Source of the DNA: Kumtagia ephedrae
Lineage (GTDB): Bacteria; Pseudomonadota; Alphaproteobacteria; Rhizobiales; Rhizobiaceae
Assembly: GCF_003012745.1 (NCBI RefSeq)
Contig: NZ_PXYK01000002.1
Coordinates: 62,001 to 126,000, forward strand
Direction: 5' to 3'
DNA: 64,000 bases
The first letter of the stretch is position 1; each line of letters begins with the position of its first letter. A program made the position numbers and the translations under genes. Positions 45,034 to 53,258 of the stretch are shown piece by piece. The notes beneath the pieces are model-generated. The model was given only the letters and a program-made list of their open reading frames with translations. It was not told where the DNA came from and ran no database searches.

Positions 45034-46119
45034 CTACAGGGCTGCGACGCGCACGCACATCGGCGTGCCGATCTCCAGCCGGCGGCCGGTGTCGGTAAGA
45101 TCGCCTGTCTCGGCATCGCGCGCCAGAAGCACGATTACGTCGCTGTCCTGGTTGGCCACCAGCAGATGGCGGCCGGAAGGCGTCAGGGTGAAGTTGCGCG
45201 GGGTCCTGCCGCCGCTTGAGACATGGCCGCGCGGCGTGAGCTTGCCGCTGCCCTGCTCGACCGCGAAGACGGCGATGGAATCGTGACCGCGATTGGAGCC
45301 GTAGAGGAAGCGCCCGTCCGGCGAGATGTGGATGTCGGCGGCGTGCGAATGCGAGACCCCGGCGGGCAGCGCCGCGACCACGTCGAGGACCGCAAACGAG
45401 CCGTCCGCCTGCAGGCGCATGGACGCGACCGTCGAATCCAGCTCGTTGAAGACGAAGACGGTGCGCCCGTCGGGATGGAGCGCGATGTGGCGCGGCCCGG
45501 CGCCGGACGCAGCCGCGACTTCCGTCTGCCGCGCCAGCGTCCCGTCCGAGCCGAGGCGGTAGCCGAACACGCGGTCGAGGCCGAGGTCGGCCACCAGCAC
45601 CAGCCCGTCATCGGCAAGCTGCAGCGCGCAATGCGCATGGCTGCGCTCCTGGCGCTCCCGGTTCGGCCCGGACCCGCTATGGACCACGCCGGACACCGCC
45701 GGCGTCAGGCTTCCGTCCGGATTGCGGCCGAACACCGAAACCGAGCGGTCGGGTCCGCCCTCGCCCATGGAGTAGTTCGCGACCATCAGGAAGCGGCCGT
45801 CGCGGGAGAGGCTGCTGTGCGCGGCGATGCTGCCGAGCGTGACCTGCTTGTTCAGGTAGGTGAGGACGCCGCCGTCGGGATCGAAGCGGTAGGCGCTGAC
45901 CGTCCCCTCCTTCCACTCGTACACTTCGGACGTGGCATAAACGCTGCGCTTCTCAGGATCGACCGAGAGGAAGGTCGGATTGTCGACATCGCCCGTTTCC
46001 GCCCGCTTCTCGAAAGCCAGGCTGTCTTCGTCGAAGGCGTAGACGGCGAGCCCCACGCCGTGCGCCCGCGAGAAATAGGGTGCGGTCCGATTGAGGCAAC
46101 CGACGAACACATGCAGCAT
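45034..46119 (-). CDS. Lactonase-family beta-propeller protein (6-phosphogluconolactonase-like)
   Basis: 361 residues with repeated propeller blades; repeated P-D-G-R/S and F-x-Y/F motifs such as A-A-H-S-S-L-S-R-D-G-R-F-L-M-V-A-N-Y, G-A-G-P-R-H-I-A-L-H-P-D-G-R and I-S-P-D-G-R-F-L-Y-G-S-N-R-G match the YbhE/Pgl lactonase family (PF10282). R-H near residue 222 lies in the family's conserved active region. No signal peptide, so cytosolic. Divergent from the sugar-type importer at 46302, which fits a role in lactone or sugar-acid breakdown, but this is inferred. I start at the ATG at 46119; a longer reading crosses the promoter region. Confidence 0.82.
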   Translation of the reverse strand: MLHVFVGCLNRTAPYFSRAHGVGLAVYAFDEDSLAFEKRAETGDVDNPTFLSVDPEKRSVYATSEVYEWKEGTVSAYRFDPDGGVLTYLNKQVTLGSIAAHSSLSRDGRFLMVANYSMGEGGPDRSVSVFGRNPDGSLTPAVSGVVHSGSGPNRERQERSHAHCALQLADDGLVLVADLGLDRVFGYRLGSDGTLARQTEVAAASGAGPRHIALHPDGRTVFVFNELDSTVASMRLQADGSFAVLDVVAALPAGVSHSHAADIHISPDGRFLYGSNRGHDSIAVFAVEQGSGKLTPRGHVSSGGRTPRNFTLTPSGRHLLVANQDSDVIVLLARDAETGDLTDTGRRLEIGTPMCVRVAAL

Positions 46120-46301
46120 ACGAAATCCCACGAAACGTTTCCCGGAACGGCCAGAACCGTTCCAATATTCCAGTTGACAGTCCGGCAGGCAATCTATCTC
46201 ATATGAACAGGATTTCTCAAATACGAAAAAGAAGCGAGATGTCCGGTATGAGCGGCCCGCAGCGGGCACATATTCTTTCCCGGGAAGAGGAGGCAAAGGG
46301 A
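46120..46301. promoter_or_regulatory. Divergent promoter/operator region of the sugar importer and lactonase gene
   Basis: Contains the perfect palindrome GAAACGTTTC (46132-46141), which is the core of LacI-family (RbsR-like) operators; a 7-bp inverted repeat GGAACGG-CCAGAA-CCGTTCC (46144-46163); TTCCAATAT (46160-46168); and a good sigma70 promoter, TTGACA (46174-46179), 17 bp, TCTCAT (46197-46202). The operators lie just upstream of the -35. No LacI-family gene is in the window. Confidence 0.6.
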
Positions 46302-47510
46302 ATGAAGAGGCAGGCAAGGTCGGCCGCAGGCGTGGTCGCGATGGCATTGGCAGGCGGAATGCTGGCGGGGGCGAGCGGCGCCGGGGCGGCCGAACTGCCG
46401 CCTTCCTTCGCCACGCTGCCCGACGACATCAAGGCGCTCTATACCGGCGTCGAGGACACCGTGCAGCCCGCCGCCTTCGACGACTTCAAGGCACCGCCGA
46501 AACCGTGGAAATGGTGCCATTCGGAATCGTACCAGGGCAATCCCTGGCGCGTTTCGGTCACCAACGAGCTGAAGCGCCTGGTCGGCCTCTACCAGAAGGA
46601 AGGCTGGGTGTCCGATTTCGAGATGTCGGATTCCAACGGCGACACCAGCCAGCAGATCGCGCAGGTCCGCGCCTTCATCGACAAGAAGTGCAGCATCATC
46701 ACCTCCTTCGCCGGCTCTTCGACGGCGCTGAACGAGGCGATCGAGGCGGCCCACAAGGCGGGAATACCGTTCGTCACCGGTGCCGGCGCGGTCACCAGCC
46801 CCTATGCGGTCAATGTCGATTCCAACTACGTGAAGTTCGGCTACGACCTTGCCAAGGGCATCGTCGACGGGCTCGGCGGCAAGGGCAACGTGCTGCGTGT
46901 CGAGGGCATCGCCGGCAGCCCGCTGGTGGCGCAGCAGCGCGCCGGCGCCGACAAGGCCTTCGCCGAGGCCCCGGATGTCAAGGTGGTGCGCGACGTCAAC
47001 GGCAACTGGTCGCCCAACGTCACAAAAACGGTGGTGCTGCAGGTGCTCGCCACCAATCCGCAGCCGATCGACGCGGTCTGGACCTCGGGCAGCGAGGCGC
47101 GCATCGTCGACGAAGCATTCGAGCAGGCCGGGCGGCCGGTGCCGCTGGTCTCGGGCAGCATTTCCGGCGACGCGCTGGGCTACTGGAAGGACAACCCGGA
47201 CAAGTTCAAGTTCACCGGCGGCGCGCTGATGCCGTCCTGGACCGCGCAGACGCTGTTCCGCGTCGGGGTGCGGGTACTGGAGGGCCAACAGCCGAAGCTC
47301 AACATCATCATGGTGCCGGTGCCGGAGGTGAAGCAGGCCGAACTCGACAAATGGTACGCCTCCTGCATGACAAAGGACGCGGTATCGGTGTTCCCGGTCG
47401 CGCCGCAGGATCCGCTGCCCGACCCGATGATGGACGCCTATTTCGCCAAGCCGGCCGCCGTTCCCCTCTTCGACTACGGCCAGACGCCGGATCCCTGCGC
47501 CGCGAATTAG
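46302..47510 (+). CDS. Sugar-type ABC transporter substrate-binding protein (type I, RbsB-like)
   Basis: 402 residues, with a cleavable signal peptide (K-R-Q-A-R-S, hydrophobic run, end near A-G-A-A-E at about residue 29). The core has D-S-N-G-D-T-S-Q-Q-I-A-Q-V-R-A-F-I, I-E-A-A-H-K-A-G-I-P-F-V-T and V-W-T-S-G-S-E-A-R-I-V-D-E-A-F, as in periplasmic sugar-binding proteins of the RbsB/XylF group, but it is about 80 residues longer than RbsB. ATG at 46302 follows AGGAGGC. The ATPase and permease genes follow after a terminator. Ligand unknown; the nearby lactonase favours a sugar or sugar acid. Confidence 0.9.
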   Translation: MKRQARSAAGVVAMALAGGMLAGASGAGAAELPPSFATLPDDIKALYTGVEDTVQPAAFDDFKAPPKPWKWCHSESYQGNPWRVSVTNELKRLVGLYQKEGWVSDFEMSDSNGDTSQQIAQVRAFIDKKCSIITSFAGSSTALNEAIEAAHKAGIPFVTGAGAVTSPYAVNVDSNYVKFGYDLAKGIVDGLGGKGNVLRVEGIAGSPLVAQQRAGADKAFAEAPDVKVVRDVNGNWSPNVTKTVVLQVLATNPQPIDAVWTSGSEARIVDEAFEQAGRPVPLVSGSISGDALGYWKDNPDKFKFTGGALMPSWTAQTLFRVGVRVLEGQQPKLNIIMVPVPEVKQAELDKWYASCMTKDAVSVFPVAPQDPLPDPMMDAYFAKPAAVPLFDYGQTPDPCAAN

Positions 47511-47558
47511 CGCCTTCCTGGATCGTCGGGGTCGCGGGCCAGACCTCGACGTCCCGGC

Positions 47559-47594
47559 AAATGCCCGCCCTCGATGGGCGGGCATTTTGTTCTC
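47559..47594 (+). terminator. Intrinsic terminator after the sugar-binding-protein gene
   Basis: Perfect 10-bp stem ATGCCCGCCC (47561-47570) / GGGCGGGCAT (47576-47585) with loop TCGAT, followed by TTTTGTTCT. It lies between the binding-protein gene and the ATPase genes of the same importer, so it likely lowers expression of the membrane components relative to the binding protein. Confidence 0.85.
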
Positions 47595-47674
47595 TTGTGG
47601 GAAACGGCGCGGGGTGGGTGCGGACCACGAATGGTGCGGTATCGTAGCGTGGTCGTTCCCGCCATGGGGTGTGA

Positions 47675-48412
47675 ATGCTTGACATCGTCGATCTCTCCAA
47701 GCGCTACGGCGAGACCGTCGCCCTCGACGGCGCGTCGATCTCGTTCAGGCCGGGCACGATCCATACGATCCTCGGCGAGAACGGCTCCGGCAAGAGCACG
47801 CTGGTCAAGCTGCTGAGCGGCATCGTGTCGCCGGACCGCGGCGCGGTCCGGCTGGAGGGACGCGACATCGCCGCCCGCGATCCGCGCGGTTTCAGGGCCG
47901 CCGGTTTCGCCACGGTGTTCCAGGAGGTGCTGATCGCGCCGGACCGCACCGTCGTCGACAACGTGCTGCTCGGCTATGACGGCCTGTTCAGCCGGCTGAT
48001 ACCGCGGAGCCAGCGGCGCCAGACCGCCTCACGCGTGCTTGGCCGCTTCGCCGTGTCGCCTGTGCCGCTGGATGCGCTCGCCGCCGACCTGCCGCTTGCC
48101 GCGCAGCAGCTGGTGGTGCTTGCCCGCGCGCTGCTGCGCGAGCCGCGCGTGCTCATCCTCGACGAGGTGACCGCGGCGCTGGATTTCGCCGACCGCGAGG
48201 CGGTCTTCGCGCTTATGCGCGGCCAGGCGGCCGAGGGCCGGCTGGTGATCTTCATCACGCACAGGATGGACGAGGTGATGTCGCTGTCGGACCAGGTCAC
48301 CGTGCTGCGCAGCGGGCGGGTGGTGCGCACGCTGACGCGCGAGGCTCTGAAGCCGGACGAGCTGCTGGCGCTGATGGCTCCCGAGACAGCCCGGGGGCTG
48401 CGGCATGGCTGA
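47675..48412 (+). CDS. Sugar ABC transporter ATP-binding protein, N-terminal-half equivalent of RbsA
   Basis: 245 residues corresponding to the first ATPase domain of RbsA/MglA-type proteins: Walker A G-E-N-G-S-G-K-S-T, signature region L-P-L-A-A-Q-Q-L-V-V-L-A-R-A-L (degenerate LSxxQ as in RbsA first domains) and Walker B V-L-I-L-D-E-V-T-A-A-L-D. In the family this domain is normally fused to a second one in a protein of about 500 residues; here it ends with its own TGA. Its last eight bases overlap the next gene. Confidence 0.9.
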   Translation: MLDIVDLSKRYGETVALDGASISFRPGTIHTILGENGSGKSTLVKLLSGIVSPDRGAVRLEGRDIAARDPRGFRAAGFATVFQEVLIAPDRTVVDNVLLGYDGLFSRLIPRSQRRQTASRVLGRFAVSPVPLDALAADLPLAAQQLVVLARALLREPRVLILDEVTAALDFADREAVFALMRGQAAEGRLVIFITHRMDEVMSLSDQVTVLRSGRVVRTLTREALKPDELLALMAPETARGLRHG

Positions 48413-49151
48413 CGCCGAACCGCGGCTGTCGGCGCGCGGCATCGCCCTGAAGGCCGGCGCCGAGCCCTTCGACCTCGACGTCGGCGCCGGCGAGATCGTC
48501 GGCCTGGCCGGGCTCGACGGACACGGCCAGGAGCGGTTCATCGAAGTGCTGGCCGGCCTTCACGCGCCCGCCGCCGGCAGCGTCGTGTCCCGACGCGACG
48601 GCGCCGATCATGCCGTAACCAGCCTGCGCAGGGCGATCGCCGGCGGCGTCGCCTACCTGCCGCGCGACCGCCGCGCCACCGGCATCTTTCCGACGATGTC
48701 GATCGTGGACAATTTCGCCATCGCCACCGTCGGGCAGGACCGCCGCTTCGGCCTGATCAGCCGGCGCGAGCGGCGCAGGCGCTACGACTACTACCGAGAA
48801 CGGCTCTCCATCGTGGCGCAACAACCGCGCAACGCCATCACGACGCTGTCAGGCGGCAACCAGCAGAAGGTGCTGCTCGCCCGCGCGCTCGCCCACAAGC
48901 CCGACGTGCTGCTGCTCAACGACCCGACGCGCGGCGTCGACATCGCCACCCGCCAGACGCTCTACGCGGTGTTCAGGGAACTGGCAGCGGAAGGGGTCGG
49001 GCTCGTCATCCTGTCCACGGAGATCGAGGAAATGCTGCTGCTCTGCCGCCGGATCGTCGTCTTCCGCGAGCAGCAGGTGGCGTCGACAGTGACCGGGGAC
49101 GACCTCGCGGCCGAGCGCATCATCTCCATCATGTTCGGGCGGGCGCAATGA
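48405..49151 (+). CDS. Sugar ABC transporter ATP-binding protein, C-terminal-half equivalent of RbsA
   Basis: 248 residues matching the second domain of RbsA-type ATPases. As usual for that domain the Walker A is degenerate (G-L-A-G-L-D-G-H-G-Q-E-R, no Lys), while the signature L-S-G-G-N-Q-Q-K and the V-L-L-L-N-D-P-T-R-G-V-D Walker B are intact. The ATG lies inside the preceding gene (8-bp overlap), giving translational coupling instead of a fusion. The stop overlaps the first permease gene. Confidence 0.9.
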   Translation: MADAEPRLSARGIALKAGAEPFDLDVGAGEIVGLAGLDGHGQERFIEVLAGLHAPAAGSVVSRRDGADHAVTSLRRAIAGGVAYLPRDRRATGIFPTMSIVDNFAIATVGQDRRFGLISRRERRRRYDYYRERLSIVAQQPRNAITTLSGGNQQKVLLARALAHKPDVLLLNDPTRGVDIATRQTLYAVFRELAAEGVGLVILSTEIEEMLLLCRRIVVFREQQVASTVTGDDLAAERIISIMFGRAQ

Positions 49152-50137
49152 GCGCGGTTGTGCGATCGGATCGCAAGGGCGGCGATTTCGGCTGGGCGCG
49201 GGCGGCATGGCAGCAGGCCGGCTTCGGCCCGGTGCTGCTGGTGCTGCTGCTCGCCGTCAACATCGCCGTCAACCCGGCCCGCTTCGCGCCCGGCGCCTGG
49301 GGAACGCTGATCGGGCTTGCCGCGCCGCTGATCGGCGCGGCGCTCGCCTCGACGCCGGCGATTCTCGGCGGACGCGGCGGCATCGACATCTCGGTCGGGC
49401 CGCTGATGGGCTTCATCAATGCGCTGATCGTGCTGGTGCTGGTGCAGCGCCTCGGCATCGAGACGCCGTGGATCATCGTGCCGGCCGCCGTCCTCATCGG
49501 GGCGGCGGTGGGCGCGGGCAACGGCGTGCTGGCGACGGTGCTGCGCATCCAGCCGATCGTCGCTACGCTGGGCACCTATCTGATCCTGATCGGCATCACG
49601 CTGACCATCCTGCCCGCGCCCACCGGCACGGTGCCTGCCTGGCTGCGAGCGCTCGGCGGGCCGCTGTCGATCCTGCCGCTGACGGCCGTCTTCCTGGCCT
49701 GGATCGCCATACGGCGGCTGCCCTATTATGATCACCTGATGGCGGTCGGCAGCGACGACCGCGCGGCCTATACCGCGGGCATTCCGGTCACCTTGGTCCG
49801 TTTCCTGTCCTACGTCATCACCGGCGCCTTCGCCGGCGTCGCGGCGCTGATGATGACGGCGCTGATCGGCTCGGCCGACCCGTCGATCGGGCCGACCTAC
49901 ACCCTCATGGCGATTTCGGCCGTGGCGCTGGGCGGCGTCAGCCTGGCCGGAGGCAGGGGCGGCCTGCTCGGCGCGGCGATCGGGGCGATCGACATCTTCC
50001 TGCTGCAGAGCGCCCTCACCTATTTCAACCTGTCGACCTTCGTGCTGCAGATCGCCTATGGCGTGGTGCTGGTGCTGGCGATCGTGCTCACCGCGCTGCA
50101 CGAGCGATTGCTCGGCCGGGCGAAGGAGACGGCATGA
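49148..50137 (+). CDS. Sugar ABC transporter permease (RbsC type), first
   Basis: 329 residues, multi-pass, BPD_transp_2 fold. Shows I-L-G-G-R-G-G-I-D-I-S-V-G-P-L-M-G (about residue 74), G-N-G-V-L-A-T-V-L-R-I-Q-P-I-V-A-T-L-G-T and the final A-V-A-L-G-G-V-S-L-A-G-G-R-G, the family pattern. Four-base overlaps on both sides place it in one coupled operon. Confidence 0.9.
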   Translation: MSAVVRSDRKGGDFGWARAAWQQAGFGPVLLVLLLAVNIAVNPARFAPGAWGTLIGLAAPLIGAALASTPAILGGRGGIDISVGPLMGFINALIVLVLVQRLGIETPWIIVPAAVLIGAAVGAGNGVLATVLRIQPIVATLGTYLILIGITLTILPAPTGTVPAWLRALGGPLSILPLTAVFLAWIAIRRLPYYDHLMAVGSDDRAAYTAGIPVTLVRFLSYVITGAFAGVAALMMTALIGSADPSIGPTYTLMAISAVALGGVSLAGGRGGLLGAAIGAIDIFLLQSALTYFNLSTFVLQIAYGVVLVLAIVLTALHERLLGRAKETA

Positions 50138-51096
50138 TGTCGCGCTGGACGAGCGACCAGTGGCGGGTCGCGGGGTCGCTGACGGTGGCGGTCGGCCTGC
50201 ACGTGCTCGGCACCGTGCTCATCCCCGGCTACAGCTCCGAATTCTCGATCCGGGCGATGCTGGTGCTCGCCTCGCTGCTGGCCATCGCCTCGATCGGGCA
50301 GACGCTGGTGGTCATCATCGGCGGCATCGACCTGTCGATCCCGTTCCTGATCGGCTTCGCCAATGTCGTCACCGCGCAGCTCTACGGCCAGGGCATGAAC
50401 TTCGCGCTGGTCTGCCTCGTGGTCGTCGCACTTGCCTGCCTCGTCGGGGCGGTGAACGGGCTGATCTCATCCTCCCTCAAGCTTCATCCGCTGATCGTCA
50501 CGCTGGGCATCGGCACGATCGTGCAGGGTACCGTGCTGCTATGGACCGGCGGCTTTCCGTCGGGCTCTGCTCCTCCCGCCCTGTCGGAGTTCGTCTCGAT
50601 CGGCGGCTCGGCGGGCGTGCTGCCGGTGCCGTGGCTGGTGCCGTGCTTCGTCGTGCTGGCCGCTCTCATCGTCGTCGTTCTGGCGCGCACGCCCTATGGC
50701 CGGCGCGTCTTCGCCCTCGGCAGCAATCCGCGCGCGGCGCCGCTGGCGCTGATCAATCCGATCGCCATGTGGACGATCACCTTCGCCGTCAGCGCCGGCT
50801 TCGCCGCCGTCACCGGCATCCTGCTGCTCGGCTTCACCGGGTCAGCCTATGGCGAGGTCGGGCAGCCCTACCTCTTCCAGACGATCGCCGCCGTGGTCAT
50901 CGGCGGCACCGCCCTGGTGGGCGGCCGCGGCTCCTATGTCGGCACTGTCGCCGGCGCGCTGGTGCTGACCGAGATCAACACGTTGCTGATCGGACTGGGG
51001 CTGCAGCCTTCGGTCGTGCAGGCCGTTCTCGGCGCAGTCATCGTCCTGCTGGTGTCGTTCTACGGGCGTGACCCGCATGTGCGGACGTCGATCTGA
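50134..51096 (+). CDS. Sugar ABC transporter permease (RbsC type), second
   Basis: 320 residues. Same fold as its neighbour: V-I-I-G-G-I-D-L-S-I-P-F-L-I-G, G-L-I-S-S-S-L-K-L-H-P-L-I-V-T-L-G-I and V-I-G-G-T-A-L-V-G-G-R-G-S-Y. The pair likely forms a heterodimeric channel. Last gene of the operon; a GC-rich palindrome unit at 51157-51195 follows and may end transcription. Confidence 0.9.
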   Translation: MMSRWTSDQWRVAGSLTVAVGLHVLGTVLIPGYSSEFSIRAMLVLASLLAIASIGQTLVVIIGGIDLSIPFLIGFANVVTAQLYGQGMNFALVCLVVVALACLVGAVNGLISSSLKLHPLIVTLGIGTIVQGTVLLWTGGFPSGSAPPALSEFVSIGGSAGVLPVPWLVPCFVVLAALIVVVLARTPYGRRVFALGSNPRAAPLALINPIAMWTITFAVSAGFAAVTGILLLGFTGSAYGEVGQPYLFQTIAAVVIGGTALVGGRGSYVGTVAGALVLTEINTLLIGLGLQPSVVQAVLGAVIVLLVSFYGRDPHVRTSI

Positions 51097-51156
51097 CGCT
51101 GATGTCGCCCATCGCTCTCGGCGGGTCGTTCAAGGAGAAGGGCCATCGCATCAGTT

Positions 51157-51195
51157 ACCCCCACCCCTAACCCTCCCCTCAAGGGGGAGGGGTAC
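51157..51195. repeat. Solitary copy of the GC-rich palindrome unit
   Basis: The hairpin core at 51171-51192 (C-C-C-T-C-C-C-C, T-C-A-A, then G/A complement) is the exact reverse complement of the outer core of the left arm of the 24368-24521 repeat. It lies between the convergent permease and IclR genes. A preceding CCCCCACCCC run belongs to the same element type. Confidence 0.75.
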
Positions 51196-51261
51196 CTTGT
51201 ACCGAGCCATCAACGATTGGCGTCTTGTAGAGAGACAAGCTCGTTGCCGAACGGCGAAGCG

Positions 51262-52089
51262 TCACCCCTCGTCCAGCGTGAAGTCGCCGACCGGCAGCCG
51301 GCCGCCCATCTGTTCGTTCAGCATGACGGCGGCTTCGTAGAGATGCCGGGAGGCGTCGGCGAGGCGGACCTGGTTGGTCACCCACAGCACGAAGGGCATG
51401 GTGAGCGCGGCCTGCGCGCTGCCGCTGCCGTCGAGGATGGGGAAGCTGACGTCGGTGATGCCCTTGAGCGTCTCGTCGGCGACGACCTCGTAGCCGCGTT
51501 CGGCGATGCGCTCGATGCGCGCCAGCAGGGGAGCGGCATCGCCGCCGGCGGCGCGATGCTCCTCGACCAGCGCCTCGAGCAGGCCGGCGCGCTGCCTGTC
51601 GTTCTGGAAGGCCAGCAGGGTCCGGCCGGAGGCCGTGCCGAGCAACCGGCTCTGCGTGCCTAGGCGCACGCGAAAGCCGATCGGCGCCGGGTTGTCGGCG
51701 ACGGCGATCACCCGCACCTTGAGCCCGTCGAGCACGGACAGGATGACCGACTCGTTGATGCGGGTGGCGAGCATCTGCAGGATTGGCTGCGCCGCGTCGA
51801 GCAGGATGCGTGTCGGCGGGTGGTTGCAGGCGAGGTCGAACAGCTTCATCGACAGGAAGAACGCGTCCGACGGCGGCCGTCTCGCCACGTAGCCGCGCCG
51901 CTCCAGCGAGACAACGACGCGGTAGACCTCCTGCACGGAGCGGTCGAGGCTGTGGGCGATCTGCGACAGGATCAGCCCGCCGGGCTGGCCGGCCAGAAGC
52001 TCCAGGATGTCGAGGCCCTTCTCCAGCGCCGGCGCCCGGTAGGTGGCGACCTCCTCGCTGCGCTCCGGCGCCGTCGGCCGCTTCGCCAT
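51262..52089 (-). CDS. IclR-family transcriptional regulator
   Basis: 275 residues: winged HTH at residues about 25-80 (A-L-E-K-G-L-D-I-L-E-L-L, then L-S-Q-I-A-H-S-L-D-R-S-V-Q-E-V-Y-R-V-V) and an IclR effector domain (S-V-L-D-G-L-K-V-R-V-I, G-S-Q-type loop, L-G-T-A-S-G-R-T-L-L-A-F). ATG at 52089; a reading to 52233 covers the intergenic operator region and is unlikely. It is divergent from the 52245 operon and convergent with the sugar importer, so it probably controls one or both. Confidence 0.9.
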   Translation of the reverse strand: MAKRPTAPERSEEVATYRAPALEKGLDILELLAGQPGGLILSQIAHSLDRSVQEVYRVVVSLERRGYVARRPPSDAFFLSMKLFDLACNHPPTRILLDAAQPILQMLATRINESVILSVLDGLKVRVIAVADNPAPIGFRVRLGTQSRLLGTASGRTLLAFQNDRQRAGLLEALVEEHRAAGGDAAPLLARIERIAERGYEVVADETLKGITDVSFPILDGSGSAQAALTMPFVLWVTNQVRLADASRHLYEAAVMLNEQMGGRLPVGDFTLDEG

Positions 52090-52244
52090 CTTCAACCCGT
52101 CCCGATTCGTCCGCCCATCCATACAGCCATACAGGATGAGGTCATTGACAGCATCGGGGCCGTTGTATCTTATGTCAAATAGCTTTTTCATATTTGGAAA
52201 ACATGGCCGTTCGGCCTCTCCGCCTCCGACCACGACAGGCCGCC
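52090..52244. promoter_or_regulatory. Divergent promoter region between IclR and the deacylase operon
   Basis: Contains TTGTATC (52164-52170) followed, 20 bp later, by TATTTGGAA (52191-52199), the same pair of elements as in the gaps at 2717-2749 and 19936-19974. Several A/T-rich hexamers here could serve as -10 boxes in both directions; none is decisive. Confidence 0.45.
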
Positions 52245-53258
52245 ATGACCCAATCCATCGGCTTCACCGACATCGACTTCGAGCGGACGGGAAAGCAGGT
52301 CGGCTTCCTGAACCTGCCGTCGTCGGTCCATGACGACGCCTGGGGCGTGGTGCGGGTGCCGCTGGCGGTGATCCGCAACGGCACGGGACCGACCGTGATC
52401 CTGCAGGGCGGCAACCACGGCGACGAGTATGAAGGGCCGATCGTGCTCGGTGAGTTGATCCGGGATCTGGCGCCCGAACACATCAATGGCCGGCTGATCA
52501 TCGTGCCCGCCATCAATACGCCGGCGGTCGAGGCGGCGCGCCGGGTCTCACCGCTCGACGGGCTGAACTTCAACCGCACCTTTCCCGGCGACCCGCTGGG
52601 CTCGATCACCCAGCAGCTCTCCGCCTATGTCAACGACGTGCTGTTTCCGCTGGCCGACGCCTTCGTCGACCTGCATTCGGGCGGCTCATCGCTGTCGATC
52701 ATCCCGAGCGCCATCGTAGAGCCGGCCGAGGATGCCGAGCTGGCCGGCAGGATCCGCGCGGCGGTGCGGGCCTTCGGCGCGCCGATGACGGTGGTGATCT
52801 CCAATTTCGGCGATCCGCGCACCTCGACCGCGTCGGCCGTCCGGGCAGGGCTGGTGACGGTGGGCACCGAGATGGCCGGCACCGGCACGGTGTCGCCGGA
52901 GGCCGTGCGCATCTGCCGCGACGGTGTGCGCAACGTACTCGTCCATCTCGGCGTGCTGGAAGATGAGGTCGCGCCGGCTTCGGGAGCGGCCGGCGACATG
53001 CTCTACGCCATTGCCGGTCCGCGCTCCTATGTCATGGCCACGCAAGCCGGCGTGTTCGAGCCCTATCAAGACCTCGGCGCGGCGGTGAGCGCCGGGCAGC
53101 CGGCCGGGCGCATCCACTTCCTCACCGATCCGCAGCGGACGCCGGAGGAACTGGTGCATGGCGCGGATGGAATCGTCTACGGCCGCCGGCACCCGGGCCG
53201 AGTCAAGCCCGGCAACTGCTGCGTGGTGGTCGCGTCGAAATGCGAGGACCGGTCTTGA
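52245..53258 (+). CDS. Succinylglutamate desuccinylase/aspartoacylase-family deacylase (DoeB/EutE-like)
   Basis: 337 residues. Zinc-binding motif G-N-H-G-D-E-Y-E near residue 66 (HxxE) and the third ligand in V-D-L-H-S-G-G, plus N-F-N-R-T-F-P-G with the substrate-binding Asn-Arg. This is the AstE/aspartoacylase branch of M14, in which the closest recognisable subgroup by layout is N-alpha-acetyl-2,4-diaminobutyrate deacetylase (DoeB/EutE) of ectoine breakdown. The ATG at 52245 is used. The next gene is a threonine-dehydratase-like enzyme, which also occurs beside EutE, but no ectoine hydrolase or transporter genes are evident, so the substrate is uncertain. Confidence 0.82.
   Translation: MTQSIGFTDIDFERTGKQVGFLNLPSSVHDDAWGVVRVPLAVIRNGTGPTVILQGGNHGDEYEGPIVLGELIRDLAPEHINGRLIIVPAINTPAVEAARRVSPLDGLNFNRTFPGDPLGSITQQLSAYVNDVLFPLADAFVDLHSGGSSLSIIPSAIVEPAEDAELAGRIRAAVRAFGAPMTVVISNFGDPRTSTASAVRAGLVTVGTEMAGTGTVSPEAVRICRDGVRNVLVHLGVLEDEVAPASGAAGDMLYAIAGPRSYVMATQAGVFEPYQDLGAAVSAGQPAGRIHFLTDPQRTPEELVHGADGIVYGRRHPGRVKPGNCCVVVASKCEDRS

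Noticed and set aside
48405-48412. Frameshift error as explanation for the split sugar ATPase
   Set aside because: The second gene has its own ATG, and both genes have complete domain ends; the short overlap is typical of coupled genes. Read-level data could still change this.
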